DNA of 64,000 nucleotides, taken from contig CAJUCX010000001.1 of NCBI GenBank assembly GCA_910585195.1, positions 248,001 through 312,000 on the forward strand. Reading direction: 5' to 3'. Under the pieces are notes generated by a model. It made no database searches. It saw only the letters and a program-made list of their open reading frames with translations, and had not been told where the DNA came from. Position numbers and translations under genes: made by a program. Positions 1 to 12,800 of the stretch are shown piece after piece. The stretch comes from an uncultured Christensenellaceae bacterium (GTDB lineage: Bacteria; Bacillota; Clostridia; Christensenellales; CAG-314). Position 1 is the stretch's first letter, and each line of letters opens with the position of its first letter.

Positions 1-1011
1 CGGACGGTAACCGTTGAAGAACGGGCTATGGCGGCCGCCTTCGTCTTTGGTCAATACGTATACTTGAGATTCAAACTCAGTGTGAGGGTGGATAGTACCC
101 GGTTTAGAAAGTACTTGACCTCTTTGGATTTGGCTTCTTTCAATACCGCGGAGCAATGCGCCGATGTTGTCGCCTGCATATGCTTCGTCAAGAAGTTTAC
201 GGAACATTTCAACACCCGTAACAACGCTGGTCTTAGGTTTGTCTTGGAGACCTACGATTTCTACAGGGTCTTGAACTTTAACAGTACCTCTTTCTACACG
301 ACCGGTAGCAACAGTACCGCGGCCTGTGATGGTAAATACGTCTTCGACTGGCATCAAGAAAGGTTTGTCGGTTGCGCGTTCCGGAGTAGGAATGTAAGCG
401 TCAACTGCTGCCATAAGTTCTTTAATGCAATCGAATTCAGGGCTGTCGATTGATTTACCTGCAGTAGCGGCATCCAAAGCAACTTTTGCGCTGCCTTTGA
501 TAATCGGGATGTCGTCGCCAGGGAATTCATATTTAGAGAGCAAGTCTCTGACTTCCATTTCAACGAGGTCGATAAGTTCAGGGTCGTCAACGAGGTCAAC
601 CTTATTCATAAATACTACGATGTAAGGAACGCCAACCTGACGAGCGAGCAAGATGTGCTCACGAGTTTGAGGCATAGGACCGTCTGCTGCGGAAACAACG
701 AGGATTGCGCCGTCCATTTGTGCAGCGCCGGTAATCATGTTTTTAACGTAGTCCGCGTGGCCCGGGCAGTCAACGTGCGCATAGTGTCTTGTATCTGTTT
801 GATATTCAACGTGTGCGGTATTGATAGTAATACCTCTTTCTCTTTCTTCCGGTGCTTTATCTATTTGGTCGTAGCGCATTGCTTCGGCTTTGCCTTGCAT
901 TGCCATCGTCATAGTGATAGCAGCCGTAAGAGTAGTTTTACCGTGGTCAACGTGACCGATGGTTCCGATATTGACGTGCGGTTTGCTTCTGTCAAATTTC
1001 GCTTTTGCCAT
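1..1011 (-). CDS. tuf: Elongation factor Tu (C-terminus beyond window edge)
   Basis: This is the GTPase that delivers aminoacyl-tRNA to the ribosomal A site. The minus-strand frame opens at ATG 1009-1011 behind an AAGGAGGG-type ribosome binding site and stays open for 337 codons to the window edge. The product begins [16 protein letters not shown], with G1 GHVDHGKT at residues 19-26, DCPG near residue 82 and NKVD near residue 137. Domain 2 follows ([18 protein letters not shown]). About 60 C-terminal residues of domain 3 are missing only because the window ends. It sits 77 nt downstream of fusA, as in the str operon. Identity is certain. Confidence 0.98.
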   Translation of the reverse strand, partial: MAKAKFDRSKPHVNIGTIGHVDHGKTTLTAAITMTMAMQGKAEAMRYDQIDKAPEERERGITINTAHVEYQTDTRHYAHVDCPGHADYVKNMITGAAQMDGAILVVSAADGPMPQTREHILLARQVGVPYIVVFMNKVDLVDDPELIDLVEMEVRDLLSKYEFPGDDIPIIKGSAKVALDAATAGKSIDSPEFDCIKELMAAVDAYIPTPERATDKPFLMPVEDVFTITGRGTVATGRVERGTVKVQDPVEIVGLQDKPKTSVVTGVEMFRKLLDEAYAGDNIGALLRGIERSQIQRGQVLSKPGTIHPHTEFESQVYVLTKDEGGRHSPFFNGYRP

Positions 1012-1088
1012 TTTTAATCCCTCCTTAGATTAATTACTAAATTAGATATTTTGATTATACAATAAAATTATTTTTTTGGCTATAAAAT

Positions 1089-3194
1089 TTATTTGTTTTC
1101 TTTGTTTCTTTCGCCCGAAACTTTTTCCATAATGCTCTTAGGCACTTCTGCATAGTGGCTGAACTGCATAGAGAAGTTTCCGCGGCCTTGTGTTCTGCTT
1201 CTGAGGTCTGTTGCGTAACCGAACATTTCCGCAAGCGGGATAAACGCGTTTACCACCTGCACGCCGTTGCGCAACTCTATACCGTTGATGTTGCCGCGAC
1301 GGGAACTTACGTTGCCCATTATGTCGCCGAGATATTCTTCCGGCATAGTTACTTCAACTTTCATCATAGGTTCTAGCAAAACAGGATTTGCTTTTCTTAC
1401 CGCTTCTTTGAACGCCAAAGAGCCTGCAATCTTAAACGCCATTTCAGACGAGTCGACTTCGTGGTAACTTCCGTCGTATACGGTAACTTTGAAGTCCACT
1501 ACTTCGTAACCTGCGATAGGTCCGTTGAGCGACGCTTCTTTAATACCGTTGTTGATAGGCTGAATATATTCCTTAGGAATGCTTCCGCCGACGGTTTCGT
1601 CAACAAACTCGTAGCCTTTGCCTGCTTCCTGCGGTTCCATACGGATTTTACAATGACCGTATTGACCTTTACCGCCCGATTGACGCGCATATTTGCCTTC
1701 CGCTTCAACTGCCTTGCGGATAGTTTCGCGGTAAGAAACTTGCGGTCTGCCGACGTTTGCCTCTACCTTAAACTCGCGAAGAAGTCTGTCTACGATAATT
1801 TCAAGGTGAAGTTCGCCCATACCTGCGATGATGGTTTGTCCCGTTTCCGCATCGGTGTAAGTTTTGAAAGTCGGGTCTTCTTCTGCAAGTTTAACGAGAG
1901 CCATCGTCATTTTTTCCTGACCTTGTTTTGTTTTAGGCTCGATTGCAACCTTAATAACAGGCTCAGGGAAGACCATGTTTTCCAAACATACAGGATGGTC
2001 GAGGTCGCAAAGCGTGTCGCCCGTGGTTGTGTCTTTAAGTCCTACCAACGCAACGATTTCGCCTGCGTAAGTCTCAGGGATTTCTTCTCTTTGGTTAGAG
2101 TGCATTTGAAGTATACGGGTTATTCTTTCCTTTTTGTTTTTGGTAGAATTCAATACGTAACTTCCAGCCTGCATCGTACCGCTGTATACACGGTAATATG
2201 CAAGTTTGCCTACAAACGGGTCTGCAACGATTTTGAATGCAAGACCGCACAGCGGCGCGTTGTCGTTTGTTTGTCTTTCAATCTTCTTGTCTTCGTCCTT
2301 AGGGTCAAAACCAACTACGTGGTTTACGTCCACAGGTGAAGGCAAAAAGTCGGTAATGGCGTCAAGCAATTTTTGTACGCCCTTGTTTTTGTAAGACGAA
2401 CCGCAAAGCACAGGGTTGAGTTCCATAGCCAAAACTGCCGAGCGAATGCCCGCTTTTATTTCTTCTTCGGTAAATTCTTCTCCGTTGAAGAATTTTTCCA
2501 TAAGAACTTCGTCTCTGCCTGCGATAAATTCGATGAGTTCTGCTCTGCATTGCTGTGCGTATTCCAACATATCCGCAGGAATTTCGCCCTCGTCTATCTT
2601 GCTGCCTGTCGGGTCGTTGTAGAAATACGCCTTCATTTTTACAAGGTCTACGAGACCTTTGAAAGTTTCTTCCTTGCCGATAGGCAACTGAATAGGCATA
2701 GCGTTTGTTTTGAGCCTTTCTCTCATCATTTGTATAACGTTTTCAAAATTGGCGCCGTTAATGTCCATTTTGTTGACGTATGCGATACGCGGAACACCGT
2801 ACTTTGTTGCTTGGTGCCAAACGGTTTCGCTTTGCGGCTCTACGCCGCCTTTCGCGCAAAATACAGCAACTGCGCCGTCGAGAACGCGAAGCGACCTTTC
2901 TACTTCAACGGTAAAGTCAACGTGTCCCGGGGTGTCAATCAAATTGATGCGGTAGTCTTTGCCTGTGCCGTTGTTGTGCCAGTTGACCGTGGTTGCAGCG
3001 GAAGCAATGGTTATACCCCTTTCCTGCTCTTGAACCATCGAGTCCATCGTAGCGTTTCCTTCGTGAACTTCACCGATTTTTCTTGTCTTACCGGAGAAGA
3101 ACAAAATACGTTCGCTTGTAGTTGTTTTTCCTGCGTCGATGTGCGCCATAATACCGATATTACGGACGTCTTCGAGTTTATATTTTCTTGGCAT
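1089..3194 (-). CDS. fusA: Elongation factor G
   Basis: This is the ribosomal translocase GTPase, 701 aa, the normal length. G1 AHIDAGKTT lies at residues 17-25, with the switch [10 protein letters not shown] and NKMD motifs following in order. The C-terminal domains IV-V ([15 protein letters not shown], then [11 protein letters not shown]) are complete. It is 15 nt downstream of rpsG and upstream of tuf, so it belongs to the str operon. The start is supported by a GGGAGAAAGAT-type ribosome binding site just ahead of the ATG. Nothing in the protein suggests a second, specialised EF-G paralogue. Confidence 0.98.
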   Translation of the reverse strand: MPRKYKLEDVRNIGIMAHIDAGKTTTSERILFFSGKTRKIGEVHEGNATMDSMVQEQERGITIASAATTVNWHNNGTGKDYRINLIDTPGHVDFTVEVERSLRVLDGAVAVFCAKGGVEPQSETVWHQATKYGVPRIAYVNKMDINGANFENVIQMMRERLKTNAMPIQLPIGKEETFKGLVDLVKMKAYFYNDPTGSKIDEGEIPADMLEYAQQCRAELIEFIAGRDEVLMEKFFNGEEFTEEEIKAGIRSAVLAMELNPVLCGSSYKNKGVQKLLDAITDFLPSPVDVNHVVGFDPKDEDKKIERQTNDNAPLCGLAFKIVADPFVGKLAYYRVYSGTMQAGSYVLNSTKNKKERITRILQMHSNQREEIPETYAGEIVALVGLKDTTTGDTLCDLDHPVCLENMVFPEPVIKVAIEPKTKQGQEKMTMALVKLAEEDPTFKTYTDAETGQTIIAGMGELHLEIIVDRLLREFKVEANVGRPQVSYRETIRKAVEAEGKYARQSGGKGQYGHCKIRMEPQEAGKGYEFVDETVGGSIPKEYIQPINNGIKEASLNGPIAGYEVVDFKVTVYDGSYHEVDSSEMAFKIAGSLAFKEAVRKANPVLLEPMMKVEVTMPEEYLGDIMGNVSSRRGNINGIELRNGVQVVNAFIPLAEMFGYATDLRSRTQGRGNFSMQFSHYAEVPKSIMEKVSGERNKENK

Positions 3195-3209
3195 ATCTTT
3201 CTCCCGTAA

Positions 3210-3943
<734 letters not shown>

Positions 3944-4315
3944 TTATTTACCGCGTTTTGCACCGTATTTGCTTCTCGACTGTTTTCTGTTGGCAACGCC
4001 TGCCGCGTCGAGAGTGCCTCTTACGATGTGGTAACGCACACCAGGCAGGTCTTTAACCCTGCCGCCTCTGATAAGAACAACGCTGTGTTCCTGCAAATTG
4101 TGGCCTTCGCCGGGAATGTAGCAAGTACCTTCCATACCGTTGGTACGGCGAACTCTGGCAATTTTTCTGAGAGCCGAATTAGGTTTTTTAGGCGATGTGG
4201 TAGTAACGTTCAAGCAAACGCCTCTTCTTTGCGGACAGTTGTCCAAAAGCGGAGTTTTGCTTTTGAAAGTTTCCTGTTCTCTGCCTTGCCTAATAAGTTG
4301 GTTAATCGTTGGCAT
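3944..4315 (-). CDS. rpsL: 30S ribosomal protein S12
   Basis: Decoding-centre protein S12, 123 aa when started at [13 protein letters not shown]. An in-frame ATG 18 nt further upstream exists, but it would translate the ribosome binding site (AAAGGAGGTAAAG), so the downstream ATG at 4313-4315 is chosen. The two lysine motifs where streptomycin resistance arises (KKPNSALRK and [11 protein letters not shown]) are wild type. It is the gene after the L7Ae-like gene, the usual order in Bacillota. Confidence 0.97.
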   Translation of the reverse strand: MPTINQLIRQGREQETFKSKTPLLDNCPQRRGVCLNVTTTSPKKPNSALRKIARVRRTNGMEGTCYIPGEGHNLQEHSVVLIRGGRVKDLPGVRYHIVRGTLDAAGVANRKQSRSKYGAKRGK

Positions 4316-4395
4316 TTCTTTACCTCCTTTCAATATTGTCGGATGCCTTTTTAAGTAGGCATTTTATATTGAACCGTTTCCGATACAATAACAAA

Positions 4396-4650
4396 TTATT
4401 TTTTAAGTATGCCTATCACCGCGCAAGGAACTTCTATTTCGCAAAGTTTTGCAAACTCTGCCCTTGTGCCGCATACTTCTGCCTTAACGCCGTAAGTTTT
4501 TGCTTCCGCCAAAACTTTTTTGTTAAAGTCCGCTTCGCAGTCGGTCGCAAGATAAATTATTTTTACGTTGCCTTCTATCAAATGTCGGTTTACCTGTCTT
4601 ACGCCCGCCACATACTTGTTTGCCTGCAAGTCGGCAATCAAATTTTTCAT
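4396..4650 (-). CDS. L7Ae-family ribosomal/kink-turn RNA-binding protein
   Basis: An 84-aa protein of the L7Ae/L30e/S12e/Gadd45 fold, the family of B. subtilis YbxF, which binds kink-turn RNA. Supporting residues are IIYLATDCEADFNKKV, the turn AKTYGVKAEVCGTRAEFAKLC and the closing AVIGILKK. Its place between rpoC and rpsL is conserved in Bacillota. It has no visible Shine-Dalgarno site. A near-perfect promoter ends only about 8 nt before the ATG, so the mRNA is probably leaderless. Confidence 0.9.
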   Translation of the reverse strand: MKNLIADLQANKYVAGVRQVNRHLIEGNVKIIYLATDCEADFNKKVLAEAKTYGVKAEVCGTRAEFAKLCEIEVPCAVIGILKK

Positions 4651-4658
4651 AGCGATTT

Positions 4659-4687
4659 ATTGTACCAATATAAGCCGAAACTGTCAA
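4659..4687 (-). promoter_or_regulatory. Sigma-A type promoter of the L7Ae-like gene (probable leaderless start)
   Basis: On the minus strand, TTGACA (4682-4687), a 17-nt spacer and TACAAT (4659-4664) lie directly ahead of the ATG at 4648-4650. A transcript starting about 7 nt after the -10 box would begin at or just before the start codon. Confidence 0.75.
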
Positions 4688-4790
4688 TCGTTTTAATGTT
4701 CTGAGCCGTACAAGTTGCGCACATTTGACTTTGCGCTAAAAAATTATTGTTGTTAATTTTGTCCCATAAACTTTACTTTTAATCATTTAT

Positions 4791-4820
4791 AAAAAACGGC
4801 CGAGCGAAACGACCGACCGT
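4791..4820 (-). terminator. Intrinsic terminator of the 409-aa membrane protein gene
   Basis: Minus-strand stem ACGGTCG/CGGCCGT (one G-U pair) is followed by a run of T. It closes the 4837-6066 gene and insulates it from the L7Ae-rpsL promoter. Confidence 0.65.
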
Positions 4821-4836
4821 ATGCAATTTAAGCTGC

Positions 4837-6066
4837 TTATCTCCGTTTTTTATATTGAAGATATTTAACGACTCTTACAAACGAATATATAAGAGTCATA
4901 ATGCCTATCGCCGTCAACATAAACACAACGCAGGTAATAGGACTGAATATAGATATAAACTGCCATAAACCCATGACGTCTCCGACTTGTACGGAATAAA
5001 TTAAAAGGCATATTCCGACCGGCATTAGCGTAAACATTATTCCGAACATAAACGGAAGAATAAATATAGACACGATGGGAAATACGTCGAAAACCGAAAA
5101 CTCCGCCAACATACCGCCCAGTATGAAGAACGCCCCCAAAAACCACGGTATATCGGGAGTAAGGTAAACGTGCATACAAATTATGCCTATGCCTGCCGCT
5201 ATTGCAATAAAGCCCATAACCAAACCGCCTATGCGGTTGGTATCGAAGTAACCGAATTTGCTTGAAACTATATTATCAAAATAACTGTCGTCGTATTTGC
5301 TTGCTCTTTTGACTTTTGTTTTCTTCGCTTTATTGCTTGCGTCTGCATTTTTAATTTTTGCTTTCTTTTGTTTTCTGTCCTTGTCTACTTCCACTATTTT
5401 AACAATATCGCCAAGCAAATCAGGCAAAACGTACGCATCGGCAATAGGTATAGTTGCTTTTACCGATATGCTTTCGTTGCTTTTCAACTCGATAATCATA
5501 TTGTAAAAGTTTTGGTACTTGTCTTTGAACACTAAAATCGATTCCAACAAATAACGCCTTATATATCTGCTTTTACCGTTATTTTTTACTACGACATAAT
5601 TTTCGTAAATTGTAAATGCATTTTCTCTGCCGATGTTGCCCGCGGCATACTTCACCTGCTCAATAATACGCCGTTCATCTGCGTCTTTACCTTTGACGGC
5701 CCCTTTGCGCACTGCAAAAGCCATAAACTTATCCCAAAGCCCGAAGATGGAAAACACAAGAATAAGTTCGCACACAAACAAAGCAAACGTAGCCGACGGC
5801 AGCCATGCAAGCAATAAAGACGGCTCTCCCGCTCTTATCGTCAGTACGAGAGTACGCAAATACCATACAGGCAATAAAACAGCCACTATTGTCAAAAAAA
5901 GGCCTATGGGCGACAGCACATTTTTTTTCAGTTTGTCCAACTTGCTTTCGGCCTTAGGACCTTCCGGCATAATCTGACTGTTATCAACGCCGTAAAGCCA
6001 CTTGCCCAGGTCATACCTGTCGTCTTGATTGAAACTTGTATATTCATTTTTTTGATTATCGTCCAT
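4837..6066 (-). CDS. Polytopic membrane protein of unknown function
   Basis: A 409-aa protein I do not recognise. It has a hydrophilic N-terminus (about residues 1-50) and two membrane segments near residues 52-72 and 85-110. A soluble domain of roughly 160 residues follows (about 115-275), with a basic Lys-rich stretch (KDRKQKKAKIKNADASNKAKK) at its end. Four more membrane segments lie between about 285 and 400. The soluble part (AFTIYENYVVVKNNGKSRYIRRY) has the look of a PH-like or YcxB-like beta-rich domain, but I would not assert that. It lies between rpoC and the L7Ae-like gene, where most Bacillota have nothing. Terminators on both sides suggest an independent transcription unit. Confidence 0.8.
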   Translation of the reverse strand: MDDNQKNEYTSFNQDDRYDLGKWLYGVDNSQIMPEGPKAESKLDKLKKNVLSPIGLFLTIVAVLLPVWYLRTLVLTIRAGEPSLLLAWLPSATFALFVCELILVFSIFGLWDKFMAFAVRKGAVKGKDADERRIIEQVKYAAGNIGRENAFTIYENYVVVKNNGKSRYIRRYLLESILVFKDKYQNFYNMIIELKSNESISVKATIPIADAYVLPDLLGDIVKIVEVDKDRKQKKAKIKNADASNKAKKTKVKRASKYDDSYFDNIVSSKFGYFDTNRIGGLVMGFIAIAAGIGIICMHVYLTPDIPWFLGAFFILGGMLAEFSVFDVFPIVSIFILPFMFGIMFTLMPVGICLLIYSVQVGDVMGLWQFISIFSPITCVVFMLTAIGIMTLIYSFVRVVKYLQYKKRR

Positions 6067-6101
6067 AAAACATACCTTTTTTTCAAAAAAATCAACTTAT
6101 G

Positions 6102-6136
6102 CAAATAAACCGCCTACCGCATAAAACGGCAGGCGG
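6102..6136 (-). terminator. Intrinsic terminator of rpoB-rpoC
   Basis: Minus-strand stem CCGCCTGCCG/CGGTAGGCGG (6110-6136, one G-U pair) is followed by TTTATTTG. It lies 130 nt after the rpoC stop. Confidence 0.75.
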
Positions 6137-6265
6137 CAATAAATTTTATTTAATAAAACACAGAATATTACTGTTCATTTAGTAAACAAATTTTTTTATT
6201 GTTTTTTATTAGCAACATTTGCTGCAATTAAAATCGTTTGCCGCCGTTTTAAGCATAATGCTTAA

Positions 6266-9200
6266 TCATTCTTCTTCAACGATTTTTTCCGCAGTGTCGT
6301 CCGCAGAGTAATCTACGTTGGATTGAACTTCTATATTGCGGTATTCTTTCAGACCGGTGCCGGCAGGTATAAGTTTACCTATAATTACGTTTTCTTTAAG
6401 TCCGTGCAACGCGTCTACTTTGTTGCGGATTGCCGCTTCCGTCAAAACTCTCGAAGTTTCTTGGAAGGCTGCGGCAGCAAGGAAACTGTCTGTTGCCAAC
6501 GACGCCTTTGTAATACCCAGCAAAGTTCTCTTTGCTGCGGCAGGGCGTCCGCCTTTTTCCAAAGCAGCCATATTTTCGTCGTCAAACTTGAAGATATCTA
6601 CAAGTTCGCCCGGGAGCAAATCCGTATCGCCGGAGTCCTCTACCTTAACCTTGCGCAACATTTGTCTGACGATTACTTCAACGTGCTTGTCGTTGATTTC
6701 AACGCCTTGCATACGGTAAACCGACTGAACTTCTTTAACGAGATATTCCTGTACGGCTTTTATGCCCTTAGTCCTAAGCAAGTCTTGCGGATAAACACTG
6801 CCCTCGGTAAGAATGGTTCCTGCCTCGACAACGTCGCCGTCGTTTACTTTAAGACGCGAACTTTTTGCAATTTGATAAGTTTTGCCTTCTCCGTTAGGGT
6901 TGCTTACGACGATTTCGCGTTTGTTGTCGCTGTCTACAATGGAAACAGTACCGTTTACTTCGCAAACGAGAGCAACGCCCTTAGGCTTTCTTGCTTCAAA
7001 CAATTCTTCGATACGCGGCAAACCACGCGTGATATCCGCACCGGTTGCGACACCGCCCGTGTGGAAGGTACGCATTGTCAACTGTGTACCAGGCTCGCCG
7101 ATACTTTGAGCGGCAATTACGCCGACTGCTTCGCCGAGGTTGACAGGTTTGCCGTTTGCCATATTTTTGCCGTAGCACTTAGCGCATATGCCTTGTTTTG
7201 ATTTACAGGTAAGAATAGACCTTACGAAAACCTTTTCTATACCCGCTTTTGTAATTGCCTTTGCTTGGTCATCGTTAATCATAGTATCAGCAGGTACGAT
7301 AACTTCGCCCGTTGCAGGGTTTACTACGTCGTCGATAGTCCATCTGCCGGCAATTCTGTCTTCCAACTTCTCAATGACTTCTTCTTTTTTGTCGCCGGTT
7401 ATTGCAGAAACCCAAACGCCTTGTGCGTGTGAACCTGCACAGCAGTCTTCTTCGCGTACTATTACGTCTTGGCTGACGTCTACCAGACGGCGGGTCAAAT
7501 AACCCGAGTCTGCCGTTTTAAGCGCCGTATCGGCGAGACCTTTACGACCGCCGTGCGACGAAATAAAGTATTCCAAAACAGACAAGCCTTCGCGGAAGCA
7601 AGCCTTGACAGGCAGCTCTATCGTCTTACCGCTAGGGTCGGACATAAGTCCGCGCATACCGGACAACTGTCTTATCTGGTTCATATTACCGCGGGCACCG
7701 GAGTTTGCCATCATCCAAATAGGGTTAAACTTAGACAGCGTGCCTTTCATTTTGCCGGTAACTTCGTTGGTTGCGTTTTCCCAAACGGAAACGACTTGTT
7801 TATATCTTTCTTCGTCGGTTATGAAGCCTTGTTCGTACATATCTTCGATTTCGACGACTTTCTTTTCCGCATTGTTGATAATTTCAGGTTTTTCCTTAGG
7901 AATGTGCATATCGAACACGCTTGTGGTGATTGCGCCGATAGTGCTGTATTTATATCCCAAAGCCTTAATTTTATCAAGCAGTTCTGCCGTAGGAGTAGTG
8001 CCTTTGAGTTTGAAGCATTTTGCAACGATGTCTTTCAACTGATTTTTGCCGACCAAAAAGTCTATTTCATACTTCAAGGCGTCTTCTTTGGTTTTTCTCT
8101 CTACGTAACCGAGGTCTTGCGGAATTGCCTCGTTAAAGATAATTCTGCCGACGGTGGTTTTTACTATACCGGTAATCTTTTCGCCGTTGAACTCTTTTGT
8201 AACTCTTACGTTGATAAGCGCCTGCAACTCGACTTCGCCCACCTGATAAGCCATAATTGCCTCGTCGGGGTCGGAGAAGAATTTGCCTTCGCCCTTTGCG
8301 CCTTCCTTGTCGATGGTAAGGTAATAACTACCCATAACCATATCCTGCGAAGGAAGCACGACAGGCTGACCGTCGGACAACTTCAAGATATTGTTGCTTG
8401 CAAGCATAAGATATCTTGCCTCTGCCTGTGCCGCAACCGAAAGCGGAACGTGCACTGCCATTTGGTCGCCGTCGAAGTCGGCGTTGAACGCCGTACAAGC
8501 GAGCGGATGAAGTTTAAGCGCGCGGCCTTCTATCAAAACAGGTTCGAACGCCTGAATTGAAAGTCTGTGCAGCGTAGGCGCACGGTTTAAGAGAACAGGA
8601 TGGTCTTTGATGACTTCTTCCAAAACGTCCCAAACTTTGCTATCTGCTCTTTCTACCCTGCGTTTTGCGCTCTTTATGTTGTTGCATTGGTTTGTTTCCA
8701 CCAACTTTTTCATAACGAACGGCTTAAACAATTCCAACGCCATTTCCTTAGGTAAACCGCATTGGTGAAGTTTAAGTTCCGGACCTACGACGATAACACT
8801 ACGACCCGAGTAGTCTACGCGCTTACCGAGCAAGTTTTGACGGAAACGGCCTTGTTTGCCGCGGAGCAAACCGGAAAGAGATTTAAGTTCTCTGTTGCCT
8901 GCACCGGAAACGGCTTTGCCGCGTCTGCCGTTGTCTATAAGACCGTCAACCGCCTCCTGCAACATACGCTTTTCGTTGCGAATGATGATGTCAGGCGCGT
9001 TTATTTCTTTAAGTTTTTTAAGACGGTTGTTTCTGTTTATAACTCTGCGATAAAGGTCGTTGAGGTCGCTGGTTGCAAATCTGCCGCCGTCCAGCTGTAC
9101 CATAGGACGAAGTTCCGGCGGAATTACAGGCAGCACGTCCAAAATCATCCACTCCGGTTTGTTGCCGGATTTGCGGAAAGACTCGACGATTTCTATACGC

Positions 9201-9826
9201 TTTACTGCGCGGAGTTTCTTTTGACCGCTTGATTTTTCTATAATTTCTTTAAGTTGTTTTGCTTCCGCATCGAGGTCTACTTCTTGCAGCAATTCTTTAA
9301 TTGCTTCCGCACCCATACCTACGCGGAAAGACTTTGCGCCGTACATTTCCTTAGCGTCGCTGTACTCTTTGTCGGTAAGCACTTGCTTTTTGGAAAGCCC
9401 CGTATCGCCCGGGTCAAGTACGATAAAACTTGCAAAGTACAAAACCTGTTCCAAAATTTTAGGCGATATATCAAGCAATAAACCCATACGCGAAGGCACG
9501 CCGCGGAAGTACCAAATATGAGATACAGGTGCGGCAAGTTCTATATGCCCCATTCTTTCACGACGGACTTTTGCCTTTGTTACTTCGACGCCGCACTTGT
9601 CGCAGACAACGCCCTTGTAACGTATTCTCTTATATTTACCGCAATGACATTCCCAGTCCTTGGTAGGTCCGAAAATTCTTTCGCAGAACAGACCGTCTTT
9701 TTCGGGTTTCAAAGTACGGTAGTTGATGGTTTCCGGTTTGGTAACTTCACCGTGAGACCATTCTCTGATTTTTTCAGGAGATGCGATACCGATTTGTATA
9801 GAATCGAAATTGTAAAGTTCAAACAT
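6266..9826 (-). CDS. rpoC: DNA-directed RNA polymerase subunit beta'
   Basis: The catalytic beta' subunit, 1186 aa. The N-terminal zinc site ([11 protein letters not shown], then CDKCGVEV) lies near residues 58-80. The Mg2+-binding catalytic motif NADFDGDQM is near residue 446. The second zinc cluster ([13 protein letters not shown]) and trigger-loop/bridge-helix motifs ([10 protein letters not shown]) are present. The length is typical for Bacillota, without the large insertions of Gram-negative forms. It starts 11 nt after rpoB. An acidic tail ([11 protein letters not shown]) ends the protein. Confidence 0.99.
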   Translation of the reverse strand: MFELYNFDSIQIGIASPEKIREWSHGEVTKPETINYRTLKPEKDGLFCERIFGPTKDWECHCGKYKRIRYKGVVCDKCGVEVTKAKVRRERMGHIELAAPVSHIWYFRGVPSRMGLLLDISPKILEQVLYFASFIVLDPGDTGLSKKQVLTDKEYSDAKEMYGAKSFRVGMGAEAIKELLQEVDLDAEAKQLKEIIEKSSGQKKLRAVKRIEIVESFRKSGNKPEWMILDVLPVIPPELRPMVQLDGGRFATSDLNDLYRRVINRNNRLKKLKEINAPDIIIRNEKRMLQEAVDGLIDNGRRGKAVSGAGNRELKSLSGLLRGKQGRFRQNLLGKRVDYSGRSVIVVGPELKLHQCGLPKEMALELFKPFVMKKLVETNQCNNIKSAKRRVERADSKVWDVLEEVIKDHPVLLNRAPTLHRLSIQAFEPVLIEGRALKLHPLACTAFNADFDGDQMAVHVPLSVAAQAEARYLMLASNNILKLSDGQPVVLPSQDMVMGSYYLTIDKEGAKGEGKFFSDPDEAIMAYQVGEVELQALINVRVTKEFNGEKITGIVKTTVGRIIFNEAIPQDLGYVERKTKEDALKYEIDFLVGKNQLKDIVAKCFKLKGTTPTAELLDKIKALGYKYSTIGAITTSVFDMHIPKEKPEIINNAEKKVVEIEDMYEQGFITDEERYKQVVSVWENATNEVTGKMKGTLSKFNPIWMMANSGARGNMNQIRQLSGMRGLMSDPSGKTIELPVKACFREGLSVLEYFISSHGGRKGLADTALKTADSGYLTRRLVDVSQDVIVREEDCCAGSHAQGVWVSAITGDKKEEVIEKLEDRIAGRWTIDDVVNPATGEVIVPADTMINDDQAKAITKAGIEKVFVRSILTCKSKQGICAKCYGKNMANGKPVNLGEAVGVIAAQSIGEPGTQLTMRTFHTGGVATGADITRGLPRIEELFEARKPKGVALVCEVNGTVSIVDSDNKREIVVSNPNGEGKTYQIAKSSRLKVNDGDVVEAGTILTEGSVYPQDLLRTKGIKAVQEYLVKEVQSVYRMQGVEINDKHVEVIVRQMLRKVKVEDSGDTDLLPGELVDIFKFDDENMAALEKGGRPAAAKRTLLGITKASLATDSFLAAAAFQETSRVLTEAAIRNKVDALHGLKENVIIGKLIPAGTGLKEYRNIEVQSNVDYSADDTAEKIVEEE

Positions 9827-9837
9827 AATCTTTCTCC

Positions 9838-12800
9838 TTATTCTTCGTCGTCATCACTGTCAAACAGTGAGTCTATTTCGAAACTGTCGCCGAATCCGTC
9901 GTCGCTGTCGCCGAAACTGAAATCGTCTTCCACAACGCCCGCGCCGATTTCTTCGTCAAAGGTGAGTTCCACTTCTTTTCTGTCGTCGGTTGATTTGATT
10001 GCCGCTTCGAGCATATCTTGCTCGTCCTCAATCATCTCGCCGATTGCGACTTCTTCTTTGTCTTCGCTCAAAACTTTTACGTCAAGCGCCAAAGACTGCA
10101 ACTCTTTAATAAGTACCTTAAATGCTTCCGGTATGCCCGGGTCTGCAATATTTTCGCCTTTGACTATGCTTTCGTAAGTCTTGACACGGCCTACGATATC
10201 GTCGGATTTGACAGTCAAAATTTCCTGCAAAATGTTGGTTGCGCCGTATGCTTCCAATGCCCAAACTTCCATTTCGCCGAAACGCTGTCCGCCGAATTGC
10301 GCTTTACCGCCCAAAGGCTGCTGCGTAACAAGGCTGTAAGGTCCTATGCTTCTTGCGTGAATCTTATCGTCAACCAAGTGGATAAGTTTAAGCATATACA
10401 TATAACCTACGGTTACGCGGTTTTCAAACGGCTGACCTGTTCTTCCGTCGTACAAAATAACTTTGCCGTCTACTTTGCCCGTATCAGGGTTAGTCATACA
10501 ATTTTGCTCGAACAATTCTTTAATATCGGCTTCCGTCGCACCGTCGAATACAGGTGTGGAAACCTTCCAGTCAAGCATTTTTGCAACCAAGCCCAAGTGA
10601 ACTTCCAAAACCTGACCGATATTCATACGGCTAGGTACGCCCAACGGGTTAAGCACGATTTGCAGCGGCGTGCCGTCTTCCATAAACGGCATATCCGCCT
10701 CCGGCAAGATACGCGAAATAACGCCCTTGTTTCCGTGGCGTCCCGCCATTTTGTCGCCGACGGTAATCTTTCTCTTTTGCGCAATGTAAACTCTAACCAA
10801 TTTGTTTATACCAGGGTCGAGTTCGTCCTTGTTTTCTCTCGTAAAGATTTTTACGTCTACTACGATACCGCCTTCGCCGTTAGGAACGCGCAAAGAAGTA
10901 TCTCTTACTTCCCTCGCCTTTTCGTTGAAGATTGCACGCAAAAGTCTTTCTTCGCTGGTAAGCTCCGTCTCGCCCTTAGGAGTAACTTTACCTACCAAAA
11001 TATCGCCCGGTCTTACTTCCGCGCCTATGCGGACGATGCCGTCTTCGTCAAGGTCTTTAAGCGCGTCTTCGCCCACGTTAGGAATATCTCTCGTGATTTC
11101 TTCCGCGCCGAGTTTTGTATCTCTCGTTTCGATTTCGTGTTCTTCTATATGAATGGAAGTAAACACGTCTTCTTTAACGAGTTTTTCGCTTATAAGTATT
11201 GCGTCCTCGTAGTTATAGCCTTCCCACGACATAAAGCCTATCAGGATATTTTTGCCGAGTGCAAGCTCTCCGCCTTCGGTAGAGTGTCCGTCGGCAAGGG
11301 TGTCGCCTTTAAGCACTACGTCGCCTACGCTGACGATAGGTTTTTGATTTATGCAAGTGCCTTGGTTGCTTCTTACAAACTTTTTGAGTTGGTAAGAATG
11401 AACTTCGCCTTTTGCGTCCTTAACGCAAATTTCGTCTGCGGTGCTGCGCGTTACCACGCCGTCGGTTTTGGAAAGCACCATTACGCCGCTGTCGCGCGCA
11501 ATGCGGTACTCGGTGCCTGTGGCAACTATAGGCGCCTCAGTTTTGAGAAGCGGCACTGCCTGTCTTTGCATGTTGGAGCCCATAAGCGCACGGTTTGTAT
11601 CGTCGTTTTCCAAAAACGGAATAAGGCTTGTCGCAACGGAAATAAGCTGTTTAGGGCTTACGTCCATATAGTCGACGACTTCCGCAGGGAACTCCGCAAT
11701 GTCTTCTCTATGACGGCAGTTTACGCGCTCTTTTAGGAAAAAGCCTTTTTCGTCCAACGGCTCGTTGGCTTGCGCTACTATGTAATTATCTTCTTCGTCT
11801 GCCGTAAGATAATCTATATTGTTTGTTACCATATGTTTGACTTTATCTACCTTTCTGTAAGGCGACTCGATAAAGCCGTATTCGTTTATTCTTGCATAAG
11901 TTGCAAGAGAAGTGATAAGACCGATGTTTTGACCTTCAGGCGTTTCTATCGGGCACATACGGCCGTAATGCGAGTGGTGAACGTCGCGGACGTCGGAAGT
12001 AGCCCTGTCTCTGTTGAGACCGCCAGGTCCCAATGCAGACAGCTTTCTCTTGTGGGTAAGCTCAGCAATAGGGTTTGACTGGTCCATAAACTGCGACAAC
12101 TGCGAAGAACCGAAAAATTCTTTAATAGCGCTGGTAACAGGTCTTACGTTGATGAGCGATTGCGGAGTGGCTTTGTCGATTTCCTGAATTGCCATTCTCT
12201 CTTTAATGACTCTTTCCAAACGGCTGATACCCACGCGGAATTGATTTTGAAGCAATTCGCCAACGCTTCTTACGCGGCGGTTGCCCAAGTGGTCGATATT
12301 GTCCACACAGCCCAAACCGTTTTTGAGGTTGAGGTTGTAACTTACCGTTGCGATAATGTCTTCTCTTGTTATGTGTTTAGGCGTAAGTACGTCTACGCTG
12401 TCTTTAATTGCTTGGTAAACCGATTGTTTGTCCGTGTTGCTCTCCAAAATTTTGTTGAGTTCCGCAAGATTTGCAAATTCCAAAATACCGAGTTCCTTAG
12501 GATTTACGTCGGCAAAATCTTTATTGTATTTATTGAGATAATACTTCAAATCTACAACGCCGTTGCCTATTACTTTAACCTTTTGTCCGTTGGACTCTAC
12601 GTAAACGACGTTTACGCCGCTGTGCTGTATTTCATACGCCTTGTCTGCGTCAAGTTTTTCGCCTGCTTTTGCGACAACTTCGCCCAACGGTGAAACAGCG
12701 TCTTCGGCAAGCACAAAGCCTTTGGTTCTGTTTGCCAAAGAAAGTTTTTTGTTGAATTTATATCTGCCCACGCGTGCCAAGTCGTAACGCTTAGGGTCAA

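Noticed and set aside
10018..11736. 572-aa plus-strand open frame opposite rpoB
   Set aside because: Antisense shadow produced by the codon bias of rpoB; no recognisable domain.
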